A DNA stretch of 64,000 bases from [Actinobacillus] rossii (lineage in GTDB: Bacteria; Pseudomonadota; Gammaproteobacteria; Enterobacterales; Pasteurellaceae), in assembly GCA_900444965.1 (NCBI GenBank), contig UFRQ01000003.1, positions 1,116,001 to 1,180,000 of the forward strand. Reading direction: 5' to 3'. Below, one piece after another: positions 54,123-64,000 of the stretch. A program made the translations under genes and the position numbers. A model generated the notes under the pieces. The model did no database searches. It was given only the letters and a program-made list of their open reading frames with translations, and was not told the DNA's origin. Each line of letters opens with the position of its first letter. Positions within the stretch are counted from its first letter, which is position 1.

Positions 54123-55057
54123 AGATTATCTTAGCCAACCCACGTGGCTTTTGTGCCGGCGTGGATCGTGCAATTAGTATTGTAGAACTTGCTCTTGAGA
54201 TTCATGGCGCGCCGATTTATGTCCGACATGAAGTCGTACACAATCGTTTCGTGGTGAACGGATTGCGTGAGCGTGGCGCGATTTTTGTGGAAGAATTGGA
54301 TGAAATTCCTGATGGCGCAATTGTGATTTTCTCTGCCCATGGAGTTTCTCAGGCGGTACGTCAAGAAGCGAAACGCCGAGAATTGAAAGTCTTTGATGCC
54401 ACTTGCCCATTAGTGACTAAAGTGCATATGCAAGTTGCCCGCGCAAGCCGTAAAGGAACTAAAGCGATTCTTATTGGTCATGAAGGGCATCCAGAAGTAC
54501 AAGGCACAATGGGGCAATATGATAATGAGAACGGTGGGATCTTTTTAGTAGAAAGCGTGGAAGATATTGCTAAACTCAATATCAAAGGCGATGATGATTT
54601 AACTTTTATGACCCAAACTACGCTTTCGCTCGATGATACCGCAGAAACCATAGAGGCGTTAAAAGCGAAATATCCGAATATTCAAGGGCCACGTAAAAAC
54701 GATATTTGTTATGCAACTACTAACCGTCAACAAGCGGTACGTGAGCTAGCGAAACAAACTGATTTAGTTTTAGTCGTGGGGTCAAAAAATTCCTCTAACT
54801 CAAATCGTTTAGCTGAACTGGCAACACGAATGGGCGTACAAGCACGTTTAATTGATGGTGCTGAAGATATTGATCCCGTTTGGCTTGAGAATGTTAACGC
54901 TATTGGCTTAACTGCAGGAGCATCAGCACCTGAAGTATTAGTTCAATCAGTCATTGCACGTTTGAAAGAACTGGGGGCAGCAGATGTAGAAAATTTGCAA
55001 GGCGTAGAAGAAAATATGTTCTTTGAAGTGCCAAAGGAATTACGAATTAACGAATAA
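54119..55057 (+). CDS. ispH: IspH, HMBPP reductase of the non-mevalonate pathway
   Basis: Iron-sulfur enzyme making IPP and DMAPP. The three cluster cysteines are in [24 protein letters not shown] and [12 protein letters not shown], with catalytic Glu region [17 protein letters not shown] sequence at [15 protein letters not shown]. 312 aa, E. coli 316. ATGA overlap with lspA shows coupling. Confidence 0.97.
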   Translation: MKIILANPRGFCAGVDRAISIVELALEIHGAPIYVRHEVVHNRFVVNGLRERGAIFVEELDEIPDGAIVIFSAHGVSQAVRQEAKRRELKVFDATCPLVTKVHMQVARASRKGTKAILIGHEGHPEVQGTMGQYDNENGGIFLVESVEDIAKLNIKGDDDLTFMTQTTLSLDDTAETIEALKAKYPNIQGPRKNDICYATTNRQQAVRELAKQTDLVLVVGSKNSSNSNRLAELATRMGVQARLIDGAEDIDPVWLENVNAIGLTAGASAPEVLVQSVIARLKELGAADVENLQGVEENMFFEVPKELRINE

Positions 55058-55235
55058 ATTTTTAGGGCAAATCATGGATTTGCCTTTTTCTTTATCAAAA
55101 CTTCCTTATTTTTCACCGCACTTTTTTTATTTTTGTGAGCAGTATTCCAAAAGTGCGGTCAATCTGTTGTCTGTTTTTTGTAAATCCTTGAAAGTAGGTG
55201 TGTTGAATATTCAACATAATTACCAAGGAGAAACT

Positions 55236-55583
55236 ATGACATCGTTGAAAAAACTACTTGCCAGCACTTTAGTTATTGGCATATTATTTAGCGCTAATGT
55301 AATGGCAGAAAACGTGCCGGCTCCCACTGTGGCGACACAAGAACCTGTGGCGCAAGTTCAACCTCAAGTTCAGACTGAAACCGTTAGTGATAAGTTAAAT
55401 ATTAATACGGCAACAGCTACAGAAATTCAGAAATCCTTAATTGGTATTGGTGCGAAGAAAGCCGAAGCCATTGTGCAATATCGTGAAAAATATGGTAATT
55501 TCACAGCCGCTGAGCAGTTACTTGAAGTACAAGGTATTGGCAAAGCAACGCTGGATAAAAATAGAGATCGACTAGCATTTTAA
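55236..55583 (+). CDS. ComEA-like secreted helix-hairpin-helix DNA-binding protein
   Basis: 115 residues: signal peptide (KKLLASTLVIGILFSANVMA), a Pro/Gln/Val linker, then two helix-hairpin-helix motifs (LNINTATATEIQKSLIGIGAKKA; LLEVQGIGKATLDKNRDRL). This is the ComE1/ComEA type that pulls incoming DNA through the periplasm during transformation, in keeping with the uptake words in this genome. AAGGAG lies 5 bases before the ATG at 55236; longer open sequence upstream includes ispH and should not be used. Two opposite uptake words at 55117-55162 lie before it. Confidence 0.87.
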   Translation: MTSLKKLLASTLVIGILFSANVMAENVPAPTVATQEPVAQVQPQVQTETVSDKLNINTATATEIQKSLIGIGAKKAEAIVQYREKYGNFTAAEQLLEVQGIGKATLDKNRDRLAF

Positions 55584-55668
55584 TTTATTTTTCGGCGTTA
55601 TAGCGGCATAGGAATATGCCGCTTTTTTGTTATAATGGCAGGCATTTGATAAACAATAGGAATAATTT

Positions 55669-56268
55669 ATGAAACAGAAAATAGTACTTGCTACAGGTAA
55701 TAAAGGCAAAGTGAAAGAAATGGCAGATGTGTTAGCGAATTTTGGTTTTGAAGTGATCGCACAGACAGATTTAGGTATCGAAAATCCTGAAGAAACGGGA
55801 TTAACTTTTGTGGAAAATGCCATTTTGAAAGCGCGTCATGCGGCAAAAGTTTCAGGCTTGCCAGCTATTGCCGATGACAGTGGTTTAGCTGTTGATGCTC
55901 TGGGCGGTGCACCAGGGCTGTATTCAGCCCGTTATGCTGGTGTTGAAGGCGAGAATGCAGATGCACTCAATCGTCAAAAATTATTACAAGAACTGGCAAA
56001 TGTCCCTACAGAAAAACGTCAGGCTAAATTTGTGAGCTGTATTGTGTTGTTACAGCATGAAACTGATCCCACACCTATTATCGCAGAAGGAGAATGTCAT
56101 GGTTCAATTCTGTTTGAAGAAAAAGGTCATCATGGTTTCGGTTATGACAGCCTTTTCTATAGCCTAGAAAAAGGTTGTACGTTTGCAGAATTAGAAACAT
56201 CTGAGAAGAAAAAAATTTCTCATCGTGCACGTGCTTTAGTCGTGCTAAAAGAGAAGTTATCTAAATAA
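55669..56268 (+). CDS. rdgB: RdgB, dITP/XTP pyrophosphatase
   Basis: Clears deaminated purine nucleotides. [11 protein letters not shown] near the N-terminus, [23 protein letters not shown] near residue 68, and HGFGYDSLF are the HAM1/RdgB signatures. 199 aa (E. coli 197). Ribosome binding site AGGAA. Confidence 0.96.
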   Translation: MKQKIVLATGNKGKVKEMADVLANFGFEVIAQTDLGIENPEETGLTFVENAILKARHAAKVSGLPAIADDSGLAVDALGGAPGLYSARYAGVEGENADALNRQKLLQELANVPTEKRQAKFVSCIVLLQHETDPTPIIAEGECHGSILFEEKGHHGFGYDSLFYSLEKGCTFAELETSEKKKISHRARALVVLKEKLSK

Positions 56269-56289
56269 TGAAGATATAGGGATTTTGTT

Positions 56290-56613
56290 ATGTTACTGAC
56301 GACAACAAATAATATTGAAGGTAAACAAGTTATTGAATATAAAGAAATTGTGTATGGCGAAGTCGTCGCAGGAACTAACTTTATTCGTGATTTTTTTGCC
56401 AGTTTTACGGATATTTTTGGTGGGCGTTCACGCTCCTATGAAAGTAAGTTGACTTCAGCTCGCCAAGAAGCCATTAATGAAATGATCGCGCAAGCTGAAC
56501 GTGTCGGTGCTAACGCGATTGTGGGTGTCGAAGTCAATTATACGTCTATTGGTTCAGGCTCTAAAAGTATGTTTATGATTGTAGCCAGTGGCACTGCTGT
56601 TGTGGTGCGTTGA
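56290..56613 (+). CDS. YbjQ-family (UPF0145) protein
   Basis: 107 residues with the family opening TTTNNIEGKQVIEYKEIVYGEVV, the SYESKLTSARQEAINEM block and the ANAIVGVEVNY block. Soluble, pentamer-forming family with unknown function. Its stop overlaps the hemW ATG. Confidence 0.88.
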   Translation: MLLTTTNNIEGKQVIEYKEIVYGEVVAGTNFIRDFFASFTDIFGGRSRSYESKLTSARQEAINEMIAQAERVGANAIVGVEVNYTSIGSGSKSMFMIVASGTAVVVR

Positions 56614-57776
56614 TGATTGAATTGATGTTACCACCATTAAGTTTGTATGTGCATATCCCTTGGTGTGTGCAAAAATGTCCATATTGTGATTTTAATTCCC
56701 ATGGGCAAAAAGGGAATATTCCTGAACATGATTATATTCAGCATTTACTGACGGATTTACGTCAAGATTTAAGCCGTTATGCAGAGAGCATTCAAGGGCG
56801 TCCATTGGTGAGTATTTTTATTGGTGGTGGTACGCCAAGTTTGTTTTCGGCGGAGGGTATTCGAGATTTGCTTAAAGGCATTCAATGTGCGCTCCCGTTT
56901 GCAGAAAATATTGAAATTACTCTTGAAGCGAATCCAGGAACAGTAGAAGCTGCTCGGTTTAAGGGGTACGTAGATGCAGGGGTAACACGAATTTCTATGG
57001 GAATTCAAAGTTTTTCTGATGAAAAACTCCGCGCTCTAGGTCGCATTCATAATTCTCAAGAAGCGAAAAGTGCGGTGGGATTTGCCCAAGATTTATTAGA
57101 ACACGGATTGAAAAGCTTTAATCTTGATTTAATGCACGGTTTGCCTAATCAGACTGTTGAGCAGGCGTTAGATGATTTACGTCAAGCGATAGCTTCGAAT
57201 TCCCCCCATTTATCTTGGTATCAACTCACTATTGAACCCAATACCATGTTTGCTTATCGTCCGCCAACATTGCCTGATGATGATGCGTTGTGGGATATTT
57301 TTGAACAAGGTCATCAATTACTGAGTGCGGCAGGTTATCAACAATATGAAACCTCCGCCTATGCAAAGCCGAATTTTCAATGCCAACATAATTTAAATTA
57401 CTGGCGTTTTGGTGATTATCTAGCCATTGGTTGTGGGGCGCATGGTAAATTAAGTTTTACTGATGGGCGTATTATTCGATTTTCAAAAACTAAACATCCG
57501 AAAGGTTATATGCGTGGAGACTATCTTTACGAAGAAAAAAATGTGCCGGAAACTGAGCGCGCTTTTGAATTTTTTGTGAATCGTTTTCGTTTGCTGGAAG
57601 TCGTGCCTAAAAATGAATTTACATGGTTGACAGGTTTACCTGAAAGTGCGGTTAAAAATGAGATAGTTTGGGCATTAGAAAATGGTTATTTATGTGAAAC
57701 CGATCAATACTGGCAAGTGACTGAACAAGGTAAATTGTTTTTGAATGAATTACTCGAAAAATTCCTGCCTGAATAA
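56613..57776 (+). CDS. hemW: HemW, radical SAM haem chaperone
   Basis: Related to coproporphyrinogen dehydrogenase HemN but lacking its N-terminal part; HemW binds haem and delivers it to respiratory enzymes. The radical SAM cluster is IPWCVQKCPYCDF (Cx3Cx2C), followed by FIGGGTPSL and the E-x-NPGT segment. 387 aa from the ATG at 56613, which overlaps the TGA of the previous gene; MLPPLSL at 56625 is an alternative start. Confidence 0.92.
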   Translation: MIELMLPPLSLYVHIPWCVQKCPYCDFNSHGQKGNIPEHDYIQHLLTDLRQDLSRYAESIQGRPLVSIFIGGGTPSLFSAEGIRDLLKGIQCALPFAENIEITLEANPGTVEAARFKGYVDAGVTRISMGIQSFSDEKLRALGRIHNSQEAKSAVGFAQDLLEHGLKSFNLDLMHGLPNQTVEQALDDLRQAIASNSPHLSWYQLTIEPNTMFAYRPPTLPDDDALWDIFEQGHQLLSAAGYQQYETSAYAKPNFQCQHNLNYWRFGDYLAIGCGAHGKLSFTDGRIIRFSKTKHPKGYMRGDYLYEEKNVPETERAFEFFVNRFRLLEVVPKNEFTWLTGLPESAVKNEIVWALENGYLCETDQYWQVTEQGKLFLNELLEKFLPE

Positions 57777-58206
57777 CTCCTGAATGTTTTTTATTCATTG
57801 CAAACGTTTGCTTTTATTGAGATATTTTTTATTTTAAAAAAATTAGCGAAAAATTTTGATGTTTATCACATATTCGAAATTTTATGTTTGAAATTACTTG
57901 TTTGTGAACTTAATATTCCGCACAAAGTTTAAGGCTTATGGCATTTTAAATAGTAAAAAAATTACTTGTTTAAATTGGATTAAGCAAGACGACAAGATTT
58001 CTCAAAATTTATCCTATTATTTAGAGCAGTCTCTGCAAAGTTGTATGGCTTTGTTGTGCCTTATTTCTCTGTGACAAGAGAGGAAGTCGCTTGTCTAAAA
58101 TTTCCCCATAAGCTCCAATGGCTTGATCTTGTAAACTACGTTTTTTAATTTCGTCATTTATCGTAGTTTTCATTTCTATTATTTTTTGACAACGTTGGAG
58201 AATCTT
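57777..58206. other. Long AT-rich leader between hemW and sdaC
   Basis: 430 bases with no gene. It contains a CRP-like site near 57855-57871 (TTTTGATGTTTATCACAT), several possible AT-rich promoters and no clear terminator for hemW. A long untranslated leader for sdaC is likely. Confidence 0.45.
57855..57871 (+). promoter_or_regulatory. CRP-like binding site upstream of sdaC
   Basis: TTGATGTTTATCACA compares with the TGTGA-N6-TCACA consensus: the right half is perfect and the left half has three of five. Catabolite control is known for serine-use genes in relatives. Confidence 0.35.
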
Positions 58207-59484
58207 ATGTCTATGATTTCTCAGTCACGCTCTACTAATAATTCACCTTCTATTTCTAATAAATGGAATAAATTTGATATCACTTGGGTGTTCAATTTAT
58301 TTGGTACCGCAGTTGGTGCAGGCGTTCTTTTTTTACCAATTAATGCAGGAATGGGAGGCTTTTGGCCGTTAGTTATTATGGCTATGATTATCATACCTAT
58401 GACTTATCTTGCTCACCGTGGTCTCGCACGTTTTGTGTTGTCTTCAAGTAAACCGGGTAGCAATATTACCGAAGTAGTAGAAGAACATTTTGGTCGTAAA
58501 GCCGGTATTTTAATTACATTACTTTATTTCTTCGCTATTTTCCCTATTCTTCTCATTTATGGAAATGGTATTACTAATACTGTCGATTCATTTATTGTTA
58601 ATCAGCTTGGAATGGCATCGCCAAATCGTGCAATCTTATCTTTAGTTTTAATTGCCTCTTTAATTGGCGTGATGTTATTAAATGAAAAAGTTATGCTAAA
58701 AATCACAGAATATTTGGTTTATCCATTGGTTTTCATTTTATTTGCGCTGTCGATTTATTTAATTCCAGAATGGAATACCGCAGCCATTTCTGAATACCCA
58801 ACGTTATCTGGTTGCTTAAAAACATTGTGGATTACGATCCCTGTGTTAGTTTTCTCATTTAATCATTCACCTGAAATTTCGGCTTTCAGTTTGTCACAAC
58901 AACGTGAATATAAAGATTTTGAATTAACAGAAAAGCATGCTAGTCGCACGTTAAAAGGAACGGCAACAGTATTACTTTGCTTTGTGATGTTCTTTGTTTT
59001 CAGTTGCGTATTAACGCTTTCTCCTGCAGAATTAGCCGCGGCTAAAACGCAGAATATTAGTATTCTATCTTTCTTAGCGAATAAGTTTGATAATCCGTAT
59101 ATTTCTTATTTTGGTCCATTCGTGGCATTTTTAGCGATTACGAGTTCATTCTTTGGACATTATCTTGGTGCTAAAGAAGGTTTAGAAGGATTATTTTTAA
59201 AACTCCGTAACGATAAAACACCTATTTCAACGCGTAAATTGAACTATGGTGCAGCTATCTTTTTCTTACTTACGCTTTGGGGAGTAGCAATTATCAATCC
59301 AAGTATTTTAGGGTTAATTGAGTCTTTAGGTGGACCAATCATTGCGATGATCTTATTTATTATGCCGATGTATGCGATTGCTAAAGTACCCGCGATGAAA
59401 CGTTACCAAGGCAAATTAAGTAATGTATTTGTCACAGTAATGGGTTTAATTGCAATTTCAGCAGTGGTTTACGGTTTATTTTAA
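58207..59484 (+). CDS. sdaC: SdaC-type serine transporter (HAAAP family)
   Basis: Proton-coupled serine importer with about eleven membrane segments; [27 protein letters not shown] is the HAAAP family opening, quoted here in part as [19 protein letters not shown]. The ATG at 58207 has GGAG at 58196; a TTG 21 bases upstream lies before this ribosome binding site and is rejected. 425 aa, against 429 in E. coli. Paired with sdaA 52 bases downstream. Confidence 0.94.
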   Translation: MSMISQSRSTNNSPSISNKWNKFDITWVFNLFGTAVGAGVLFLPINAGMGGFWPLVIMAMIIIPMTYLAHRGLARFVLSSSKPGSNITEVVEEHFGRKAGILITLLYFFAIFPILLIYGNGITNTVDSFIVNQLGMASPNRAILSLVLIASLIGVMLLNEKVMLKITEYLVYPLVFILFALSIYLIPEWNTAAISEYPTLSGCLKTLWITIPVLVFSFNHSPEISAFSLSQQREYKDFELTEKHASRTLKGTATVLLCFVMFFVFSCVLTLSPAELAAAKTQNISILSFLANKFDNPYISYFGPFVAFLAITSSFFGHYLGAKEGLEGLFLKLRNDKTPISTRKLNYGAAIFFLLTLWGVAIINPSILGLIESLGGPIIAMILFIMPMYAIAKVPAMKRYQGKLSNVFVTVMGLIAISAVVYGLF

Positions 59485-59536
59485 TCATTTATCTAGGCGA
59501 GCTATACGTTCGCCTAGTTTTGTTAAGTGAGATAAT

Positions 59537-60913
59537 ATGATTAGTGTATTTGATATGTTCAAAATTGGCATTGGCCCGTCGAGTTCACATACAGTAGGAC
59601 CGATGTGTGCAGGAAAACAATTTTTGGACGATTTAATCGAACGCGATTTATTAACACAAGCCAAACATATTCAAGTCGATGTTTATGGCTCGTTATCGAT
59701 GACGGGGCGTGGACACCGCACTGATATTGCGATTGTGATGGGGTTGGCCGGATTTTCTCCGAATAATGTAGATATTGGCAATATTCCTACATTTATAAAT
59801 ACAGTAAAATCGACCGCACTTTTGCCTTTAGTTGATGGTGCTATGATGGCGCAATTTGATTTTGACCGCGATCTGATTTTTAACCAAAATTTTTTGCCGT
59901 TGCATGAAAATGGAATGCGTATTCGTGCATTTAACGGTAACGAATTAATTTATGAGCAAACCTATTATTCTATTGGTGGTGGATTTATCGCAACGGAAGA
60001 TGAATTGCAGGCGAAAGGGGAGCAAACTAACCAATCGGATGAAAAAGTGCCATTCCCTTATAAAACGGCTGCTGATATTCTGCACTATTGTGAAGAAAAT
60101 GCGTTACCATTTTCTACAATTATGTTGGAAAACGAAAAAGTATTGCATGGTAAGCTAGAAACCGAAACTTATTTGGCATCTATATGGCAAACTATGAGTG
60201 AATGCATTCATCATGGATTAAAAACAGAAGGTGTCTTACCTGGCCCATTAAAAGTGGCACGCCGTGCTCCAGGACTTTACCGTATGTTGCAATCTCATGC
60301 GAGTTTATCTAATGATCCAATGGGGATTATTGATTGGGTAAATTTATTTGCGCTTGCGGTAAGTGAGGAAAATGCGGCAGGTGGACGTGTTGTTACTGCG
60401 CCGACTAATGGTGCATGTGGTATTGTGCCAGCTGTTTTGGCGTATTATGATAAATTCATTTCATCTCTAAATACAGAAAATGTTGAACGTTATCTTTTGG
60501 CCTGTGGCATGATCGGCTCATTGTATAAAATGAACGCTTCTATTTCTGGCGCAGAAGTAGGCTGTCAAGGTGAAGTAGGTGTGGCTTGTTCTATGGCGGC
60601 GGCGGGGTTAACTGAAATTATGGGCGGCAGTCCTACTCAAGTTTGCATCGCTGCAGAAATTGCGATGGAGCATAATTTAGGATTAACCTGCGATCCTGTT
60701 GGTGGACAAGTGCAAGTGCCTTGTATTGAACGTAATGCCATTGCAGCAGTTAAAGCGATTAATGCGAGTCGTATGGCGTTACGACGAACATCAAGTCCGA
60801 GGGTTTCATTGGATAAGGTGATCGAAACTATGTACGAAACAGGGAAAGATATGAATACAAAATATCGCGAAACATCACAAGGCGGATTAGCGATAAAAGT
60901 AACCTGTAGTTAA
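59537..60913 (+). CDS. sdaA: L-serine deaminase (iron-sulfur type)
   Basis: Converts L-serine to pyruvate and ammonia. [23 protein letters not shown] opens the family ([11 protein letters not shown]); the cluster-binding Cys residues are in [27 protein letters not shown] and LTCDPVGG. 458 aa, E. coli SdaA 454. Works with the transporter upstream to use serine as carbon source. Confidence 0.96.
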   Translation: MISVFDMFKIGIGPSSSHTVGPMCAGKQFLDDLIERDLLTQAKHIQVDVYGSLSMTGRGHRTDIAIVMGLAGFSPNNVDIGNIPTFINTVKSTALLPLVDGAMMAQFDFDRDLIFNQNFLPLHENGMRIRAFNGNELIYEQTYYSIGGGFIATEDELQAKGEQTNQSDEKVPFPYKTAADILHYCEENALPFSTIMLENEKVLHGKLETETYLASIWQTMSECIHHGLKTEGVLPGPLKVARRAPGLYRMLQSHASLSNDPMGIIDWVNLFALAVSEENAAGGRVVTAPTNGACGIVPAVLAYYDKFISSLNTENVERYLLACGMIGSLYKMNASISGAEVGCQGEVGVACSMAAAGLTEIMGGSPTQVCIAAEIAMEHNLGLTCDPVGGQVQVPCIERNAIAAVKAINASRMALRRTSSPRVSLDKVIETMYETGKDMNTKYRETSQGGLAIKVTCS

Positions 60914-60929
60914 TTCGACTATTTCTCTC

Positions 60930-60962
60930 ATAAGCCAAAAGTAAAATTTTGGCTTATTTTTT
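60930..60962 (+). terminator. Terminator after sdaA
   Basis: AAGCCAAAAGT and ATTTTGGCTT pair and are followed by ATTTTTTTAT. Confidence 0.85.
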
Positions 60963-61130
60963 TATGAGCATTTTAATTTTTTAAAGATGTGGTAATCTAT
61001 TCTGACTTTCAGCTATGAAGGATTTTCATTATTAAATGAAATAATTTATAGCAGAATGTTCTTGTCTAGGAATCTTATTAGTATTAGAGTATGGCAATCG
61101 TTTGCGTGTTAGGCGTAATAAGGAAAAAAT

Positions 61131-61790
61131 ATGGATCAACTTGAGATGAAAAAATTGGCAGCGCAAGAAGCGTTGAAATTTGTAAAACCGGACACGATTG
61201 TAGGGGTCGGAAGTGGTTCCACTGTGAATTGCTTTATTGAGGCTTTGGGGACGCTGCGTGATGAAATTAAAGGTGCCGTAGCAGCTTCAAAGGCCTCGGA
61301 AGAGTTATTACGTAAACAGGGCATTGAAGTCTTTAGCGCAAACGACGTTTCAAGTTTAGATATTTATGTAGATGGCGCGGATGAAATCAATCCGCAAAAA
61401 ATGATGATTAAAGGTGGTGGTGCTGCATTAACCCGTGAAAAAATAGTCGCATCACTAGCAAAACAGTTTATTTGTATCGTTGACAGCTCAAAATTAGTTG
61501 ATGTGTTGGGCTCTACTTTCCCATTACCCGTGGAAGTGATTCCAATGGCACGTTCGCAAGTGGCGCGTAAGTTAGTCTCATTAGGTGGCTCACCAGAATG
61601 GCGCGAAGGCGTGATTACGGATAATGGCAATGTCATTTTGGATGTACATAATTTTACAATTATGAATCCGATTGAAATGGAAAAAGAATTGAATAACGTA
61701 GCAGGCGTTGTGACTAACGGCATTTTTGCCTTGAACGCAGCACATACGGTGATTGTCGGTACGCCTGAAGGTGCAAAAGTCATTCGATAA
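61131..61790 (+). CDS. rpiA: Ribose-5-phosphate isomerase A
   Basis: Interconverts ribose-5-P and ribulose-5-P in the pentose phosphate pathway. [15 protein letters not shown] near residue 24, [27 protein letters not shown] near 80 (DGADE and [11 protein letters not shown]) are the active-site blocks. 219 aa, as in E. coli. Uptake word directly after the stop. serA follows, the same order as in E. coli. Confidence 0.98.
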   Translation: MDQLEMKKLAAQEALKFVKPDTIVGVGSGSTVNCFIEALGTLRDEIKGAVAASKASEELLRKQGIEVFSANDVSSLDIYVDGADEINPQKMMIKGGGAALTREKIVASLAKQFICIVDSSKLVDVLGSTFPLPVEVIPMARSQVARKLVSLGGSPEWREGVITDNGNVILDVHNFTIMNPIEMEKELNNVAGVVTNGIFALNAAHTVIVGTPEGAKVIR

Positions 61791-61855
61791 TGACCGCACT
61801 TGAATGCATAAACTGAGAAAACATAATTTAAAAATACAATAAAGGAAACAACATA

Positions 61856-63091
61856 ATGGCTAAAGTATCTCTTGATAAATCTAAGATTAAATTCTTATTA
61901 TTAGAAGGCGTACATCAAAACGCGCTTGATGTTTTGCATGATGCGGGTTACACCAACATTGAATATCACAAAAAAGCCTTAGATCCAGAAGAATTGAAAG
62001 AGGCGATTAAAGACGCGCATTTTGTCGGCTTGCGTTCACGTACTAATTTAACGGCAGATATTTTAGAACATGCGAATAAACTTATCGCGGTAGGCTGTTT
62101 CTGTATTGGTACTAATCAGGTCGATTTAGTTGCTGCGAAAGAAAAAGGTATTCCAGTTTTCAATGCGCCTTATTCAAATACGCGTTCAGTGGCTGAATTA
62201 GTATTAGCTGAAATCATTTTATTAATGCGCCAAATTCCAAAAGCCAATGCAGAAGTACATCGTGGTGAATGGAATAAATCAGCCGTCGGTTCGCACGAAG
62301 TTCGCGGTAAAAAATTAGGGATCGTGGGATATGGTCATATCGGTTCGCAATTAAGTATTATTGCGGAATCTTTAGGGATGAAAGTGTATTTCTATGATGT
62401 GGAAACCAAATTGCCGTTAGGTAATGCACAGCAAGTGAATACACTTGAAGAACTATTGAGCTCATGTGATGTAATCTCATTACATGTACCAGAAAGTCCA
62501 TCAACTAAAAATCTAATGAGTGCAGAGCGTATTGCACAGTTAAAACAAGGCAGCATTTTAGTGAATGCAGCACGTGGTACGGTCGTCGATATTGATGCGT
62601 TAGCTGTTGCACTGGAAACGGGTAAAATTCGTGGCGCGGCAGTTGACGTATTCCCTGTGGAACCTGCGTCTGCAGATGAAATTTTTGAATCACCATTACG
62701 TAAATTCGATAACGTGTTGTTAACACCGCATATTGGTGGTTCAACTGTTGAGGCGCAAGAAAATATCGGTACAGAAGTGGCGTTGAAATTTGTGAAATAT
62801 TCGGATAATGGTTCAACACTTTCTGCTGTGAACTTCCCTGAAGTATCACTACCGGAACATGCAACGGGGACAGCGAAACGCTTGTTACATATTCACCGTA
62901 ACAAACCGGGTATTTTGAATAAGATCAACCAAGTGTTTGTTAACGCAAATGTGAATATTGCTGCTCAGTTTTTACAAACTGACCCGTCTATTGGTTATGT
63001 AGTGATTGACGTGGAATCCGATAACATTGATGAATTATTGACTCAATTAAAAGAAATTGACGGTACGATTCGTGCGCGTTTATTGTATTAA
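61856..63091 (+). CDS. serA: D-3-phosphoglycerate dehydrogenase
   Basis: First step of serine synthesis. NAD-binding GYGHIGSQLSI near residue 160, the NAARGTVVD block near 237, the catalytic His in LTPHIGGST, and a C-terminal ACT domain (RLLHIHRNKPGILNKINQVF) that senses serine. 411 aa, E. coli 410. AAGGAAACA ribosome binding site. Confidence 0.98.
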   Translation: MAKVSLDKSKIKFLLLEGVHQNALDVLHDAGYTNIEYHKKALDPEELKEAIKDAHFVGLRSRTNLTADILEHANKLIAVGCFCIGTNQVDLVAAKEKGIPVFNAPYSNTRSVAELVLAEIILLMRQIPKANAEVHRGEWNKSAVGSHEVRGKKLGIVGYGHIGSQLSIIAESLGMKVYFYDVETKLPLGNAQQVNTLEELLSSCDVISLHVPESPSTKNLMSAERIAQLKQGSILVNAARGTVVDIDALAVALETGKIRGAAVDVFPVEPASADEIFESPLRKFDNVLLTPHIGGSTVEAQENIGTEVALKFVKYSDNGSTLSAVNFPEVSLPEHATGTAKRLLHIHRNKPGILNKINQVFVNANVNIAAQFLQTDPSIGYVVIDVESDNIDELLTQLKEIDGTIRARLLY

Positions 63092-63123
63092 TTCTGGATA
63101 AGAAATATTTCTTAGGCACAGAG

Positions 63124-63157
63124 AAAAGTGCGGTGAAATTTCACCGCACTTTTTCTT
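63124..63157 (+). terminator. Terminator after serA (inverted uptake words)
   Basis: AAAAGTGCGGTGAAA and TTTCACCGCACTTTTT form a perfect 15-bp stem with a T-run. Confidence 0.92.
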
Positions 63158-63211
63158 TATGGTAAGTTCTATGATAAAATCGCCCCAATTTTTATTAACG
63201 CAAAAGATCGA

Positions 63212-64000
63212 ATGAAAAAAGCCTTCTCTTTCTGTTTTCTCTTAATTGTGAGCATCGCAGGTGCTGCTTTTGGGGGCTATCAGCAAATCCAACAATTTGT
63301 TCACCAACCTGTTTCTGTACAACCAGATCAACTCCTTACTTTAGAGCGAGGAACGACAGGTAAAAAACTGGCGGATTTGTTAGAACAAGAAAAAATTATT
63401 GATAATGCCCAGTGGCTGCCTTGGGTATTAAAACTGCAATCTCAATTTAATAATGTCAAAGCAGGCACTTATTCACTTAACGGTATAAAAACTGTGGGCG
63501 ATTTACTTACAGTGTTAAACAATGGTAAAGAAGTGCAATTTAGTCTTCGTTTTGGTGAAGGGGAAACGTGGAAACTCGTGAAAAAATCCCTTGAAAATGC
63601 ACCGCACTTAAAACGTCAGCTGACGGATAAAACAGAAGCCGAATTGCTTAAACAATTTAATTTGCCCGAAAATGCACAACATAAATTAGAAGGCTGGATT
63701 TACCCGGATACGTATAATTATGTGCCGAACTCCAGCGATGAAGAATTGTTAAAACGAGCAATTTCTAAAATGACGAGAACGCTGGATAAAGCTTGGGATG
63801 AACGAGATTCGAATTTACCCTTGGCAAACAAATACGAAATGTTGATTTTGGCATCTATTGTGGAGAAAGAAAGCGGTGTGCAAGTAGAACGTGGAAAAAT
63901 TGCTTCCGTATTTATTAATCGATTAAAAGCTAAAATTCGTTTACAAACGGATCCAACGGTCATTTATGGTATGGGCGATAATTATAATGGCAATATCCGT
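63212..64000 (+). CDS. mltG: MltG, endolytic murein transglycosylase (5' part, runs off the window)
   Basis: Inner-membrane enzyme that cuts nascent glycan strands and sets their length. N-terminal membrane anchor ([20 protein letters not shown]), a LysM-like domain and the YceG catalytic domain; the catalytic Glu lies in [10 protein letters not shown]. The visible 263 codons include [16 protein letters not shown]; the C-terminus is beyond the window. Confidence 0.94.
   Translation, partial: MKKAFSFCFLLIVSIAGAAFGGYQQIQQFVHQPVSVQPDQLLTLERGTTGKKLADLLEQEKIIDNAQWLPWVLKLQSQFNNVKAGTYSLNGIKTVGDLLTVLNNGKEVQFSLRFGEGETWKLVKKSLENAPHLKRQLTDKTEAELLKQFNLPENAQHKLEGWIYPDTYNYVPNSSDEELLKRAISKMTRTLDKAWDERDSNLPLANKYEMLILASIVEKESGVQVERGKIASVFINRLKAKIRLQTDPTVIYGMGDNYNGNIR

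Noticed and set aside
55023..55235. Long N-terminal extension of the ComEA-like protein from 55023
   Set aside because: The extension lies in ispH coding sequence and an uptake-word hairpin; the ATG at 55236 has an AAGGAG site and gives a proper signal peptide.
1..64000. CRISPR array or cas genes
   Set aside because: No regularly spaced short repeats and no Cas-like proteins were seen; repeated sequences are all explained by IS copies, uptake words and the fha module repeats.
1..64000. tRNA or rRNA genes
   Set aside because: No cloverleaf-like stretches with the GGTTCGAATCC-type T-loop or rRNA signatures were recognised on either strand.

Overview
This looks like chromosome of a Pasteurellaceae species. 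The evidence is low-GC coding sequence, a core gene set (clpPX-lon-ppiD, rpsB-tsf, fabI-rnb, ssb/uvrA, ribF-ileS-lspA-ispH, sdaC-sdaA, rpiA-serA-mltG) and more than 20 copies of the Haemophilus-type DNA uptake word AAGTGCGGT, several of them paired as terminators. The genus cannot be fixed from the sequence alone. The Hin-type uptake word fits the Haemophilus/Pasteurella/Aggregatibacter/Avibacterium side of the family, and the heavy IS load fits a host-restricted strain.

Layout. 1-8.2 kb: housekeeping block clpP(end)-clpX-lon-ppiD, rpsB-tsf and a small DUF1232 protein. 8.2-18.8 kb: an IS-rich segment. IS1016-like (IS1595 family) sits in a terminator next to a sensor kinase gene that has lost its 5' end to an IS481-family element. 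Then comes a torD-torZ-torY-torE-like S-/N-oxide reductase operon on the minus strand, then an IS256-family element joined to an IS481 copy. 18.8-31.7 kb: a decayed, rearranged filamentous haemagglutinin/CdiA-like 3' region. It holds a series of C-terminal toxin-like modules, nearly all followed by a small lipoprotein, and one classical EndoU plus MafI-type pair. 31.7-44.2 kb: more IS256 and IS481 copies, a Fur-box TonB-dependent receptor, fabI split at codon 5 by an ISApl1-like IS30, rnb cut at codon 22 by IS256, and a decayed tyrosine recombinase. 44.2-64 kb: ordinary core genes (ssb, uvrA, nfsA-like, EamA exporter, ribF, ileS, lspA, ispH, comEA-like, rdgB, ybjQ-like, hemW, sdaC, sdaA, rpiA, serA, and the start of mltG).

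How the genes work together. The Tor-type operon encodes a Tat-exported molybdoenzyme, its pentahaem quinol dehydrogenase, a dedicated chaperone and a NapE/TorE-like membrane peptide: a complete periplasmic respiratory or repair module. The haemagglutinin region has no cdiB/fhaC partner and no 5' end here, so it looks like an orphan reservoir of toxin/immunity modules. Its most interesting part is a repeated C-terminal domain with a possible serine-hydrolase triad (HSRGG, then Asp, then SHSSY), each copy followed by a two-cysteine lipoprotein that may be its immunity partner. The IS copies explain most of the breakage and suggest at least one inversion and several exchanges between IS copies.
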